Assembly (NCBI GenBank): GCA_036937835.1
Contig: CM072879.1
Coordinates: forward strand, 15,927,001 to 15,991,000
Direction: 5' to 3'
Origin: Pampus argenteus
Taxonomy: Eukaryota > Chordata > Actinopteri > Scombriformes > Stromateidae
Length of the DNA stretch: 64,000 bases
Under the pieces are notes generated by a model. That model ran no database searches and had not been told where the DNA came from. It saw nothing but the letters and a program-made list of their open reading frames with translations. Position 1 is the stretch's first letter, and every line of letters starts with the position of its first letter. This document shows positions 50,898-64,000 of the stretch, piece by piece. A program made the position numbers and the translations under genes.

Positions 50898-53800
50898 CAG
50901 CCCATATCCAGCATCTCTAAACGTTCAGATATGAATTCAATATGTGTACAGCAAACAAAAAGATAATAATGTCTGGGATTAGTTGTCTGAAAGTTCGGAC
51001 GGTAATGCCATGAACGGGGGATGATTAATTGTCAGACTCGGAGAAAGAGACGGAGAGAACCGTACCTAGGTTCGTTAGACATGTTAATCACTTGTATCAC
51101 TTGTATGTGTGTATCCAAAGCTCATCTTTTGTTGTCCAAAAACTATTAAACCCACGTGAAAGGAGCCACACTGATGTACTGGGTAACATGTTCCCTCACC
51201 ACAAGTATCACCAAGCAGTTTGTTTAGAAACGGCTCCAAAGACTAATAGCAGCAATCATGTTTTCAGTCTCCGGAGAGTAGTCCTGTGTACAGCAGAAGC
51301 TGCAGCTGCTGTTCCTGTGCAGGGATGCGCTTGCATTTATAGTCCTTCGCTAGCTTGCTGCGCTATGTATCATATATCTTAAACCTTGTACTGCATTTTA
51401 CATTGTAAATAACTTTATTATAAAGTCAAAAAAGGTTGTTATATGTAGCACAACGAGCTAGCAAAGCACTGCAAACTGAACTGTGTTCCAGTTAAGGGAG
51501 TGTAAAGACGTCAGACGATCATATTCATTCACATATTCCTCTGAGTAAGCCTTTAGTCCAGCTTTAGCACCCCAAAGCTGATAAATTTAAACTGAATTTA
51601 CAATTAAGGGAAAGAAGACGAGATAACCCCTGAGATTTTCTGTTCAAGAAAACGGAGATGAAAAAAAACTTTTTTATTTAATATAATTTAGTGCAATTAT
51701 GTAAGAAAGAATAGGCTGCACAAAAAAAATGCTAATAATAATAAATATAATAATATATGACTGTTGTGAAAAGAAAGTGCTGCTGCAGCACATCACATCT
51801 GTTAATGCCCTCATGGTGCAGGTTAACAGCAGGATGATAACAGGGATAACTGTGGCGAAGCGGAGAGTAGGCAGTAGTTTATCAGGGTTGAAGGGGAACA
51901 GCAGGGGTGAGGCGCAGGTGGTGGTGAGATTTGGACAAGGAGAAGGAAATCCATGGAGGTGGAAGAGAAGGTGAGGGAGTGTGCTGAGATAACGGCGGCG
52001 GCGGCGGCAGCGGTGGTGGTAATGTGGGAGCAGGAGTAGAGTTTATCTGAGTCCCTGAATGTCTTCCATTGTTGACGTCCCACTCTGTGCTTTAGAGGAC
52101 AGACGGGGAGAGGGAAGGAATTTGACAATCTGCAACGCTATCTTTTAATCTTCACCCGCAGCTGCTACCAAACCGACAGCCCCCTTCCTCCCTTCACTGT
52201 CTCGGAGTGTGTGAAGCTCCCCTCGACTGACGTGTTTAGAGCAAAGCACACACACACACACACACACACGTAAGTCTATAAAAATAAGTGTAATAAGCGT
52301 CTGTGTTTTCTACTTGTTTGTGATTGTGATTTTACGTTTCTTCTTCTGCAGTGATAGCACCCTCTGTTGTAATATGATTGATGTGTATATACACACCTCG
52401 ACCTCTGACTTCCTGCTTGCTTTGTGCTGTCAACCTATCTGGAAAAGGATATGACGAATCTCATTGTAAAGCACCTGCCAGCTGAGCCCTGGTCCTATAA
52501 TAAGTAACTTACTTTTTTTTTCTAGTTGGGGGAACAAAAAAAATATGAACACAGATGGCACAGAACTAAACCGAGGCAAAGGTAATAGACAGAGGAGGTT
52601 GGGGGTGAATGTGAATCTGTATTTGTGGATAAAGAGCAGTTACCGTGACCCTGCGGTCAGCGCTCTGATAATAGGCAGGCTGGCAGGTAACAGACAGCAA
52701 ACACACACACACACAGACCGTGTCAGTAGCAGGAGGGGAAAACACAGTGAAAGCATCCAGCATCGGAAAATCATAAAGTGCATGAATCCTTATAGCAGTA
52801 CATTTTAAAACACAGCAACATGATTAACGAAGAAAAGTGGAAATTGTTTTTTTTTTCATAAAACGGTTGTTAGCTTTGGCTACCACTCATGTTGGTTTAA
52901 TGATGCCGTATTCACCAGGTTAATTGCTTAAGTCTGAGCAATGCTGCTCAAGCAAATGTTTCATTTAGTCAAATTTGGAAGAAAAAAACAAAGGTAAAAA
53001 GCAAACTGTCTGTTGTCATTGTAGTTTACATGGACAAATTCACTCTGTAGCTTGGAAACAGCAGTTACCCACTAGATCCATTAAACGGCAGTTCTGCAGC
53101 TTTCAATGGCTCCTGTGAGTACAATGTTATATTAAAAAAGCATCAGATAATAGGACCCAGATTGTAACAAAACAGAATTTTTCCTTTAAAAAAAACATAC
53201 AAATACATATTTTAATATTCCCCTAAAACATGTTTTAAGACATAAAAATCCTGTTTGGATTTTGTTCAGCTACCTTGTTAAAAAAAAACTGACATGACAT
53301 CTCGCCCTTGAAATATCCATCTATGAATATGCAATAACATGTTTGATATCGAAACTTTAACCGCTAGACACACACACACACACACACGTCTCCTACTTCC
53401 CCCATTCAAGTTTCCAAACCACTCGTCTTAAGTTATAGACGGACTTTAAAGATCACGTATTTGAGGTAATACCTTCCAGACGCTATATAGCTAACACCCC
53501 TGTGTTATAAGTGACCCTTTGTACCGTGTGCATCCAATATAATAAACAAACAGCACTAAAAGTTCCCCAATGCAAGGAGATGGTGTGAACCTCATACTCA
53601 TACTGCTGTACTGCTGATGATTTGTGTTCATTGTGATTGTGCCATGCTTATTGTTTTTCAGTGAGACAAAGACATATTTCTCTCCCTAGTGTGACATTAA
53701 ATTCTCACTCTATTCTGAGCTTTTTGTTCATTCAGGCTACACAGGATACAGTACTGTGGGTGTTTTTTTTTTCTCAGTATACCGTAACGTAGCTGGTGAA

Positions 53801-55241
53801 CTGGAGGTAATGCTTGAAATAAACTGAGCATTGCAGAGTCATCTAGGTGTCAGAGTGTTAAAGAGATGATGGCTTTTCTCCTCTCTGTTATGGGACTAAA
53901 GTGCTGTTGAGGGGATTGAGAGAATCGAGCCAAATGGCACAATGAGAGCATAGAACCACAAAACACGCTATGCAAAATCTTCTAAAAAAAAAAAACACAC
54001 ACACCAAATGCATGTCCCGTTTTTCTCTTTTGGTGTGTACGTACATGCACATTTTTTTTATTATTTGTGATAAACTGCTCAAGAGGACAATTTGTCTTGC
54101 CCTTTGTGCTCAAAAAGAAGGAAAACTGTCCATTATAATATAGATGTATACCAGGAAGTTGCGGTGTTTCCTCAGTCCTGCGACATGCCTGTCACATGGT
54201 GCGCACAGTTGTTCCTTTTTAAAACGCTTACGGCCCCAGCAGAGGATTTGCTCTACAATAACTGACCCTGTGTTACACAAACACACATGCATATGCAGGA
54301 ATATACTCGGACATGTCCTATAATAAGAGGAAAGTGTTGCCACCTGTTCAAAGATTGTTTCCAGTCTCACTCGCACCTCTTCACACGGAGAAAAACCAAC
54401 TATTACACCTGGAGCTCTGGCACTTTTCCTCGACTACAACCACTATAACTGTGACGACAACTCTGACCTCCAGACGCCACAGCTACCGTCAACCAACCGT
54501 AACCGCACAAGCATGCATGCGGTGGCATACGCTGACAATTGGATAACACCCCCAGCTGTCCTGTCGCTTTCACCTTCACAGCTGCTAAGCCTCGGTGTGT
54601 ACATTACATTAGACAAAGCCATGTGAAGCATTGTGCTTATGTTTGTGTGCACGCATGAGTACATACATACATATATATATATATATATACACAAGTATGT
54701 GCTGTTTTGTTAGCGGCACATGTTTTAGCCTTATCACCATAGCTATCTAAAGCAGATTTAGCAGTTGCCTTTGACTGCTACTGTCAGGGGGAATAAGAGA
54801 TAGCAGATAATTTGCAGCTTACGCACACACACACACACACACAGCTACACACTGACCACACACGGCAACAGTTAGAAGGAAAGTTAAGTAACAGAGAAAG
54901 ATATAGAACAAAGATACGCGTGGAGAGGAGCAGATTTGGGTGCGAGAGCAGAGAGGAACAGGGGTTCGCTAAGCCACACCGCTCGGCTCTTTAAGGGATG
55001 TGGAAATGAATATGAGTCTGCCACGTAATCAGCTTATCCCGGGAACTTGCTCAGCGCCTCGCTTACGCAACGCTCACACCATCTGAGAGCCTTTCATTTA
55101 GTTTTCATTTAGCTGGCTGAGAGACTGATACACCACATCCACTGCTGGCTCACCACAGCTGGGCTCAGCCGCATACATCATGCCTGCTGCTGTATAACCA
55201 TGTGTGGGCGGAAATGAGGCAGGCAAAGGGGTTACGGGAGG

Positions 55242-55242
<1 letters not shown>

Positions 55243-55276
<34 letters not shown>

Positions 55277-55323
55277 TGTGTGTTTTAATTGTTTACCTGT
55301 AGGTTGTGTGTGTGTGTGTGTGT
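55243..55323. repeat. Two (GT)n tracts with duplicated leader
   Basis: GT runs at 55243-55274 and 55304-55323 are each preceded by AGGTTGTGTG, suggesting a local duplication. Confidence 0.85.
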
Positions 55324-55740
55324 CTGCGCAGACAGTAAGTGGAGCAATGGACATGTACTGCGTCCCTCTACTATTCCAAGCACACCTTTCCATCCTTTTG
55401 TGCGGACTCTCAAGCATGCAAGAAATACTCCTAAATGTGTGTTTACAGCAACGGTCAGATTTTCCCACAGTTTTCCTGTGATTGTGTGCTGCATGCAAGA
55501 CACAAAACGGTACGAATCATGATTTAGTGTCTCGTCAGACCTTAATTAAAGCTGGTTAGCGCTTACAGTGTTGTGCGATTTCCACCCAACACTTGTTTTT
55601 TGGTTGCAGTCGGGTAAAAGCTTCTCTCTTGGGAAACACTTTAGTCCTGGCTGCAGCTGCCTTTTTTTCACGTTATTCTTTAATGTGTTACACGGTTTAT
55701 TTCTTAACCCACTGTGAAACCATGATGCTCGAGCTATTAT

Positions 55741-55890
55741 TACCTTAAACGCATCTCTTCCTTTCATCTTTTACAAGACGTGTTTTGAACAGCGGAAATA
55801 AATCGGCGGAAGTCGTATTTCTGAAGTCGCACTTCTGGGTCACTATCTCAATACTTCTGGTTTATCTTCCCCTTTTGTTAGATTCGAAGG
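55741..55890 (-). promoter_or_regulatory. Weak candidate promoter and first coding exon (minus strand)
   Basis: On the minus strand, CGACTTCCG (complement of CGGAAGTCG, about 55806-55814) and a CCAGAAGTG stretch precede an ATG at 55767. The ATG opens an eight-codon frame (MKGRDAFK) that ends in a consensus-like donor AAG|GTAATA (intron from 55743). A possible acceptor, TTGCATGCAG, lies near 55495. No continuation gives a recognisable protein, so this may be coincidence. Confidence 0.2.
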
Positions 55891-56209
55891 AACTAACAGT
55901 TTCTTGGTGACTCTAAAGTAATCTATGTTGATCGTCATATGCATAACCACAAAACCACACATCTGCTGAGCAGTAAAAACTGATGATATAACCCTCTACA
56001 CGCAGGCTTTACAACAAGTCTTGAAAGAGAACACCACTTTTGTGGTAAATGCCTGAGCGGTTAGGCAGCATGCTGACAGGAAAAAAACAACGACTCCAAC
56101 CTGTATTTATCCAGTTAAAAAAGTCTGGTAGCTTCACCATGCAACCACCGTCTCATCAGCCGCAGCGAGTCAAGGTCGGTGTTTTGTTTGGTGGTATCGA
56201 AGCAACGTA

Positions 56210-56242
56210 GTATATATATATATATATATAAATAAATAAATA
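56210..56242. repeat. (TA)n and (AAAT)n microsatellites
   Basis: A TA run at 56210-56230 is followed directly by three AAAT units. Confidence 0.9.
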
Positions 56243-56501
56243 TAAAAGTTGAAAGATAACAATCACACTGATGAGTTTGTGGCTACTGCCTTCCTTTCGG
56301 TGATAGAGATCTGAATACTAAAATGGACCTACAAGTACATTAGTAAAGTAGTTTTTTTTGAGGAAACGTCTTTTACTTTGGTAAAGAGTACTGGGATCTA
56401 CTGTCCTTGCTCTTACTGTCACACAGCAGCGTTTAAAAAAAAAAAATAAATAAATGCAGAGAGCTGGCAGAGATCTATGTGTGTCTTTGTAAATCAGCAT
56501 G

Positions 56502-56502
<1 letters not shown>

Positions 56503-56532
<30 letters not shown>
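56503..56532. repeat. (GT)n microsatellite
   Basis: Uninterrupted GT run of about 15 units. Confidence 0.9.
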
Positions 56533-56535
<3 letters not shown>

Positions 56536-57142
56536 GCACTGCACGTTTATTTTGATTAATGCGTATCCCACCTTCGCCAAACGGTCACGAATCTCCAGCA
56601 AATCTCAATTACACACTTGACATCTTCTCTGTCACCGGATACGAAAGCACAAGTGTACCTTTTATGTAAAGTTGCACAAATCAATCACGTACGCTGGTGT
56701 GCAGTGTGACACCACGTCTACCTTAAACCATTGTGCTTTCTTCCAGTAAAGGAAGCTATAGCTAGTTCACCACGGGGAGGTGTGTGTTACATGACTAGCT
56801 TACACATACTCCATCCATGCTTCATATGCACAAAATGCTGACGCAAAACACAGATGAAAGAGGATTTGTTTGAGTGGAATTTCCCTTTTAGAACGAGAAA
56901 CAGAGAAACCCAGACTCATCATCTGTCCTCTTCCCCACACAAGTGTGTCTGAAGCACACCATCATGGTATGTTGATTGGGTGTAATACAAAACCGGAGAG
57001 CTTTATTAGGGTCTGTCGGGTGTGCAGACGAGACAAGGAGTGTTTCAAGTGATGGCGTACCCACGTCTCTTGTATAGAGGAGAAACAAAGGGGCCTTTCT
57101 GCTTCCTGGACAGTTTACCCACTCTGGTGACAATAGAGCAAT

Positions 57143-57172
57143 GCTCTCTCTCTCTCTATATATATATATATA
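57143..57172. repeat. Compound (CT)n-(TA)n microsatellite
   Basis: A CT run at 57143-57158 passes directly into a TA run ending at 57172. Confidence 0.9.
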
Positions 57173-57682
57173 GGGCCTGTCTCTCAGTGGTCAACAGGGA
57201 AATACAGACAATATATGTGTGAATTTTGCCAGATTTGTCCAATACCAGGAGAAGTCATAGGATGAAATATGCATAAATCTTTTTTAATTCTACATCTCCC
57301 TTATCATTGCGCTGCGATAAATATCCATCTTCATCCAGTAATTTGTCTAATTGTTATTGAACCATTAAAGTTATAAATCTTTAAGATTTTCATGAACTCA
57401 ATCGCAGCTTTTGATACCGTTATATTCATATTCTGAAGTCGCCTTTCTTTGTCGGTGTCACTAAAACACTGTCCGAATACAGGAGTGAAAAGATGGTGAA
57501 ACTAAAAGGGTGTATGTCCATTTCATAAACACTGTGTTATGAAAAGCCTAATTTGGTGCTAATATGTCACTGTCTGTTTTTACGTGCGGTTGCATGCAAC
57601 CACCAGAACTTTATAAGGGAGTGGTTTGCTCTAAGTGCCGTTGCAAGAAATGCAATTTTCTCTAAGAAGGGTATAGTTAGAT

Positions 57683-57750
57683 GGGTGTGAGGGCGGCGGG
57701 GTGACGGGGGAGCGGGGTGGTGGGGGTGGTGTGGGGGTGGTGAAGGGGGT
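57683..57750 (+). other. Extended G-rich tract, strong G-quadruplex potential
   Basis: At least eight runs of 3-5 guanines occur in 68 nt with spacers of 1-6 nt. It fits the G3+N1-7 pattern repeatedly, so more than one quadruplex could form. Confidence 0.75.
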
Positions 57751-60700
57751 GATTTGGTGCAGCGCCTCAGGGTGGAGTCAAGGTCCAAACATTACCACTT
57801 ATGCAATTCTACACTAAAAACAAACTGTAATCTACGACTAGTAGGCCCAAACATAACATCTGACTGCATAAACAGAGAAGTGGAGCTCAGAATAGTCACA
57901 TGTCAGCACCATCATCTTTGTGTCAGATATAAAATTAGATTATTTCCTTCTGCAGAAGACTTTCTAGAGCACAGTAAGGCCAATTTAAGTATACGGTGAC
58001 ACAAGACTGGCATTTATCTCTTTAATACTAGTTACTGTACCACATCACTGGACTCTTTACATTGTACTAATGCATCATGTTTTGTTAAATTTTTGCAGGA
58101 ACCAAATTTGCTGCTGATTATATTCACCATATTCGCATTTATTTCTTATCCAAGTAGTCTGCACCAAAAGTCATACACAGTAGGTGATAAGGTGATGGGT
58201 GAGCTTGATGGTTGGAGGAGCGAAGCACATGACTTTGACCACGTCCTGCATCCTGTGTGAGGTTATTGTTAGTAAGAAGAAAAGTTTGCGGTCTTGAATT
58301 TTTCAATAATAATACTTTATAACCTGTGATTTGAATTACATAACCATAAAAAAGGGTTAATCGTGCTTTACTTGGCAGGAGCGGATATTAGAAGAAAAAA
58401 CAAATTTTATATGATGGCAGTGAATACGGGTGTACATATACTCACGGTATGAGATATGTTGTGTAACAGTATTTAGACATTCAGTCCCCGTTATCTTTGG
58501 CATTACGCTTGCTCAAAATATATTTGTTTATCCAAATTAGTCATTTTTGAAAGTATTTTTTTGGTTTCAAATTTCAAAATATCCATATTATTAATCACAC
58601 TGCTGCTATGATATCAGATCAGTGGCTCCTCTCACCCTGACAGCTCAGGCTGCCACTAGTAGGATTATGATAAACCAGTCAGTCAAGTCTCTATATTTAC
58701 AGCCTACCGAGAGGCGCAATCATATAAGCAACATTATTGCATTGTGTTTTTGTATTGGGACCATTGAGAACAATCTGGGATTTTTGGATTTGTTTGTCTT
58801 GTATGTGTTTTTTGTCATTTTTCTGTCAATAAGAGGCTGAGAGGTTGATCTTTTTTTCTTTTTTTTTTACAAGGTTTAAACAAACTTGGCATCGTGACAT
58901 ATAGGTTCATGTAACGACTATTAGACTCGGTTATTCTGCCTAGGAAAGAAGAGAAATGGAGGAAGGCAGGGGACGAGACAAAGAGGGAGGCAGAGCATTA
59001 GAAGATTAGCTGATGTTCCTGTGAAATGAAAGAAGAAAATATATTCATATTTTCACAGACGTAGAGGAATAAAAAGATTATTCACATTCTAACACCCACT
59101 CTTTCCCACACTACAAATGTGATTTACTGTCAGTCGTTAACCGCTAGCTTCGGGTAATAAGGGAATGGTTGGAGCTCAGAAATGCATTATCATAAATAGA
59201 AAAGCGCTCTGTACCTGAAAACACTGAAAAGTCCCATTAAAGAGTGTGTTGAACTCTATGAGCTATCCGAATAACTAGCAGTAGAGAAGCCATGAGCACA
59301 TTCAACTCTAATTCCTCTTCTTTATGCAATGTGTCAATGCGTACAACTGCTGCAAAGTAATTAATGCAATATATATATATATATATATATAAACTGTCTT
59401 CAGCTCCTCGGATTATCAGCAGCCTCAGTCTTACACAAGAGGCGGACGTATATATATATATTTTTCATGATGTTTTGAAGGTGAAAAGTGCATCGCAAAG
59501 CAATAAGTCAAAACGGGAAAACAGCAGTGCTTGTGAGTGTGTGTGTGGATATGTGTGTAAAGGTGTGTGTGTCTGTGTGTGTCTCTCCTTGTTCTAAGAT
59601 GCTCGTATAAACCATTTTACAATCCTTTATAACCCGGAAGTGTTTCCAGAAGCATTGTATTTTAAGGAAGTGATGGAAGGATAATGGCCCCTTATGAAGC
59701 TTTTGAAGGCAGGACTTTACTCATATAGTTCGGCATATCTACTTTTACTAATGAAGTCCATATTCGGACGTATAGAAACCGTCACCGCTTGGTTTTAGAT
59801 TTCATATGTGCTCAAGAGTCATTTATTAATTAAAGTAAATTACTGTTTCTGTATTACTGCACTACGTGGATCATTAAGAACGTCAAGCTAAAAACTGCAG
59901 GCTGTAGGTTGCACTTTCATACCGAACTATTCGAAGTTTAAAACATTTCTTTGTGTCGTTTACATCCTTTATGCTTTGTGTGTGTATTCAATACCAAAGG
60001 AAAGCCAATGTTAAGAGGTTCCCAATGGCGTGTTAAGTACTGCTTTGGGAAAAGCAAGTAAAACAATTAAGAAAACGCTTTAACTTCAAACACTCTTGAT
60101 TTCTAAGATCAATCAATTCAATCAAAATCAAATCAATTAACTTTTTTTCAGTCTATGTGAAGCTTAATACAAGACAACCCACTTCTCTATTTATATTACT
60201 GATTACTTTCTTTCTTTTTCTTTTTTCTTTTTCCTCACCGAAACATTCATTCACCACAAAGCGTGATGGTTTCACTTTGTCGTACAGGTCTATACATGTG
60301 TCAGGGGTGCGACGTGTGCGACGAGGAACGTAATTGTGTTGTTTGTGCTTGAACGTCCTCTCTTTGACGTCTGACTTCAGTGTGGTCCATATTTCTGGTG
60401 ACAGGTACATTAATGCCCACATACTGGCTCCAGGGCGGGAAAACAAACAAGAAACAGTTCAATCACTTTGTCTTTTGTGTGGAGCTTTGGAGAAATGGTG
60501 GGTTTTTTTTCACCCCCCAAGTTGTCTCACCCTTTGTACGTTTGTCTCATTTATCGTCCATTTTCCTGGATGTTTCCAGAAGACGAAACTACCTGTCAAA
60601 GAAACACGCACTGCATAATTTGCACTTTCCCATATATATTGTTAGTTGCTTTCTTTGTCTTCATACAAAAAGAAATTTTTAGCAAAAATCATTGTATGCA

Positions 60701-61866
60701 AAAAGTCCTATTAAATATCATGATGTGTTTGTGTTCGTCTCACCAGAAGACATGCAGGGTTTCTGAACTCCCGGCAGAAGGCAGATAAAGATAAAGTAAG
60801 AGGAGAGAAAAGGGTGAGAGGGTGAGAGGCAGCACGCTCAAGCAGGCAGAACCATAGCGCTGCGCTAATGTTTTCTTTCAACCCATTAATCTCTCGCTGG
60901 CCACATCGCAAAAAACAGGGCCTGGATGAGAAGGGGGCTGTAATCACACAGACTAAGCTTGCCAGTAGCTGACTGACCGACCGTCGCCGGCCCTCCTGTC
61001 CACTCCATGAAATCCAGACTTAACTTCACGCATGCCAGCCTCGGCTCCAGCAAACACAGCACGGATACACGTGACCGCGTGGATACAAAGAACGAAAAAC
61101 AGACACGAAATGGGCAGATGACAAAAAAAAAATGTTTTTATCAATCCATCATATAATTAAAGTCACGTTCAAAGTGGGATATTTTGCGATTTAAGTGCAG
61201 TACTATTAATGCAAGTTTCCTTTATTGGATTTATAATGAAAAACAGCCTCTGACGTATGTGGACGGGGTTTATTACATGCTATTGGCTCTATAGTTTATA
61301 TAGTTATTTACTATAGCATGCCAAACCTCCAGTATGGTCTTTTTAAATGGCTGCTAGTTTATCTCACACCCGGAAAGTATTGCAATCTGAAGTTTACCTC
61401 CCCTCAGTTTAAAATGCAAACCATGTGTAGTGCCGTATATTTTCCTTTTGATAACACATGGCCTTAATAGATTGCTTCAGGCAGGAGCCATAGACTGTAT
61501 ATAGCAACAGCCCACCAGAGTGGAGTATAGATCAATTAGCTGGGGGGGAGGGGTAAATGGAGAGCCATTGCAAAGCGAGAAAGCGAGAGAAGAGGATGAC
61601 ATGCAGGGGGGAGGAAGAGGAAGAGCGTAGGAGGGACGGATTGATGGGTGAACAGCGCTGAAATCGCCCACAGAGCCACTTTGTTGAGATAACAGCGTAG
61701 TATCAGTGCCGGGGGATGATGGAAGGAATCATTATCTCTTCCTGAAGGCTGGGGGCATGCATGTGTAGTCTCTGAATATATATGTGTGTGTGTGTGTGTC
61801 TTTAATACATATACATGCAACTCCAACAAGCGGTTAACTCCAAACACACATAACACTCGCACACAT
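57751..61866. other. No gene seen
   Basis: Non-coding. CATAGACTGTATATA at about 61489-61502 is a phrase I associate with a dispersed teleost repeat, but no full element is recognisable. A pure-pyrimidine stretch occurs near 60208-60236 and a GT run at 61783-61799. Confidence 0.4.
59369..59391. repeat. (AT)n microsatellite
   Basis: Uninterrupted AT run. A shorter one follows at 59450-59461. Confidence 0.9.
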
Positions 61867-61887
61867 TTCTTCTTCTTCTTCTTCTTC
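61867..61887. repeat. (TTC)n trinucleotide microsatellite
   Basis: Seven uninterrupted TTC units. Confidence 0.9.
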
Positions 61888-62000
61888 ATCTCCATCCTGT
61901 AGTCTTCAAAGTCCTGAAGCTAACGGGATGGGACCATCACGGTTAGTTAAGTGAGAGACATGATCCGTGTCCTGATCACAGAGGAGGACAGGAGGTGAAA

Positions 62001-62045
62001 GGGGGGGGGGGCCTGGAGAGGAGTGGGGAGGAGGGGGGTCGGTGG
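62001..62045 (+). other. G-rich tract with G-quadruplex potential
   Basis: A run of 11 guanines is followed by GGGG, GGGGGG and further GG blocks within 45 nt. Confidence 0.6.
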
Positions 62046-64000
62046 TGAAAGGAACCAGTTATAGGAGAAAGGAGAACAAGGAGGTTGAAGATCTCACTTG
62101 GAATTGACAAGAGACAAAAGGAAGGGAGAGATGGAAAACTGGAGGGGAGAGGAATGACGGCACGTCTTTGGAGAGATGTTGGTGCCTTTTGAAGAAGACA
62201 CGGGTGCCGCTCAATCACAGCAAACTTCAAAGGCTCTTCATTAAAGCCTTGCCTGGAGACGGGCGCCCCTCCCTCCCTCCCCTTCCATCCTCATCCTCCT
62301 CATCCTTCTTTTCTTCACTGTCTGTCTGGCTGTCTCACTCACTCTCGCATCCACTCAGCCATTAAAAACAGCAGGTAGAGAAGTGAGTGAAAGAGAAGGA
62401 GAGCAAAGAAGAGACAAAGGGACAAAAAAAAAAAAAAGGAGGAGAAGGATCAGCGAGGCAACCCCGAAAGCCACATCTGTTGAGTCGAACGGGCGATGTC
62501 TTTTCTTAGATTCTATCTTCTTTTGTTGTTGCTCAAGCTCAATCAGAAATGTTGCTCTTCTTCTTCTCTTCGGCTTGAATGGTTTAGTCAGAGACGGATG
62601 AAAAGGTGTGCATAAGCTCGGAAGAAGAATCAGAATAGACACAGAGGCGAACGCTTCACAGTGTTTTGAAGCCTGAAAAACGAAAAGTCAGTCTCAAGAC
62701 TTAACAATTGTGAGATTTTTAAAATGTGCGCACAATGTTAATACCAGATCAGACAGAGAATCAAACAAAAAAAGATTGAACATGCAGGTGTGGACATCTG
62801 TCAGGCAAAAAAAAACAAGTTTCCTTTGGAGACAGAGGCCCTGTCCGTCACAAATGATGAAAATGCATCAGTAGGCATGATGGAAAAGCAGCGACAGAGC
62901 AATGTAAAAGCAGAGAGGCAATCTAATGAAAGAATGATAAAGCTGAATTGCCAGAAGCCAGTTTTTGCATCATCACTTGAATGTTTGCTCAGACTCGCCG
63001 GTCACATCAGAAGAATTTAAGGGTTTTTTTTACGGTTCCAGAGTCTGAAATACAGTAACGCTGAGCATCGAGGCTGGCCGAATATATTATTAATATGATG
63101 TTTACAGTTGCATTACAGATGCTAAGATAAGATGATCAGTACGCCTACCTGTATAAACAGCTATACTGGGGCGGCTACGAATGGAGCCTTGCAGAGGAGT
63201 TTAGTTTTATAGGTTTGTTTACCATTCAATCAAATTTGGTCTCAACTTATATGTGACGTTAAGCAGTCGCTGTAAATGTAAATATTTTGTCCACCTAACC
63301 GGCTATCATCATTTAGACGTACGTGACTTTTCAACGTTTCTTTTAATATATCATCTTTTTTTTTTTTTTATTATTATTATCTATCAGTTGCTGTGTATCT
63401 CCAGCTCCAGCCAAGAGCTCAGGGCAAATCTGTGTCAAGCTTTCTCTGATTTCTGCCAGAGCGTGACATGAGCAAAGCAGTTCGAACTGCGAACCTCCAG
63501 GGATTTAATATTGTTGAAATAAATGGTCACATAGTCTCAAGTGTGCTAACTGAAAAGAGAGCAAAAGTAAAAGAGTGTCTCCGCGCCAGCAGCTCTGCGG
63601 ATCTAACTAGCTCATATTGACATGACAATCATAATAACATTATATTATTATATTCTGATGTTTTGGATCAAATTCTGAATATCTCACTGGATGATTTGTA
63701 CCTGTTTAGTGTCATTAAATAGAAAGTCAGGGACAAAAAGATATTTCAGTCTGAGCAGCTAGCGTGGATAAAAATATCCCAAACAGCAGGAACTGCCATC
63801 ATTTGACTTGGATGACTGATAGACCTTCATGACTGCTTCTCTCCTGGTGAGCAGGGATCAGATGTTGAGAAAACTCCCAAGACCGGGAAAAAGAGGAGGC
63901 ATCAAGTTTTCTGAGGCAAAGCAAAAAAAAAAAATCCACTTTCACATACTGAAACCGTAGTCTGCCTCGTAAACGCTAGGGTGCAAATACTCATTAGTGG
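62046..64000. other. No gene seen; strand-asymmetric purine/pyrimidine stretches
   Basis: About 62260-62340 is pyrimidine-rich and about 62375-62450 is purine-rich, which creates spurious frames on both strands. A poly(T) tract and short ATT run lie near 63357-63380. No recognisable exon or RNA gene. Confidence 0.45.

Larger units (their letters stand above)
48806..55284. other. No gene seen outside the candidate enhancer; simple repeats
   Basis: Includes (GGC)n/(GGT)n at 51993-52020 and CA runs at 52247-52269, 53368-53388 and 54823-54843. An AT run lies at 54671-54689 and a GT run at 55243-55274. The stretch 55005-55140 is repeat-free and might be conserved. No exon is recognised. Confidence 0.4.

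Noticed and set aside
1..64000. CRISPR array, operon or prokaryotic system
   Set aside because: Regular repeats here are microsatellites, coding density is vertebrate-like, and there are no ribosome-binding sites or adjacent gene sets.

Overview
The window looks like ordinary teleost (ray-finned fish) chromosomal DNA. It is AT-rich and very dense in (CA)n/(GT)n and other microsatellites. It also carries degenerate copies of interspersed repeats that I recognise from teleost genomes. The evidence is repeat character, not a diagnostic gene, so the species is not determined. No bacterial, phage, plasmid or CRISPR features are present.

Only one substantial protein-coding gene is convincing. It lies on the minus strand at 16889-18682 and encodes a 597-residue BED-zinc-finger / DUF659 / hAT-transposase-like protein. 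The frame is open throughout and all three acidic residues expected of a hAT catalytic core can be placed. A strong splice acceptor sits just 5' of the start codon. An ETS-motif promoter region with a possible non-coding first exon lies about 0.9 kb upstream, and poly(A) signals lie downstream. This arrangement suggests a host-like transcription unit, either a domesticated transposase or an unusually intact element. A second, unrelated and clearly dead hAT (ZBED-like) fragment lies at about 3745-4250, also on the minus strand.

The rest appears to be intergenic or intronic. Region by region: 1-4.3 kb holds a homeodomain/POU-motif-rich block that looks like a conserved enhancer, plus the dead hAT. 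4.3-12 kb has no gene but contains a compound microsatellite and a strong RNA-like hairpin near 6.9 kb. 12.1-12.6 kb is a MITE-like element. 13.8-14.35 kb is CpG-rich and promoter-like, with a minus-strand splice donor. 16.5-19.6 kb is the hAT-derived gene. 20-23.4 kb holds two degenerate MITE-like repeats. 24-41 kb is mostly unannotatable, with many microsatellites. 41.0-41.8 kb is a degenerate repeat with several regularly spaced CTCF-like motifs. 44.9 kb holds a second copy of the 23-kb repeat. 48.7 kb resembles a LINE-type 3' tail. 49.6-50 kb looks like another conserved non-coding block. 55.5-55.9 kb is a weaker promoter/first-exon candidate. 57.7 and 62.0 kb carry strong G-quadruplex-forming tracts.

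No pathway or operon logic applies. The main biological content is one transposase-derived gene, scattered decayed transposons, and candidate regulatory DNA that can only be tested by alignment to other fish genomes.
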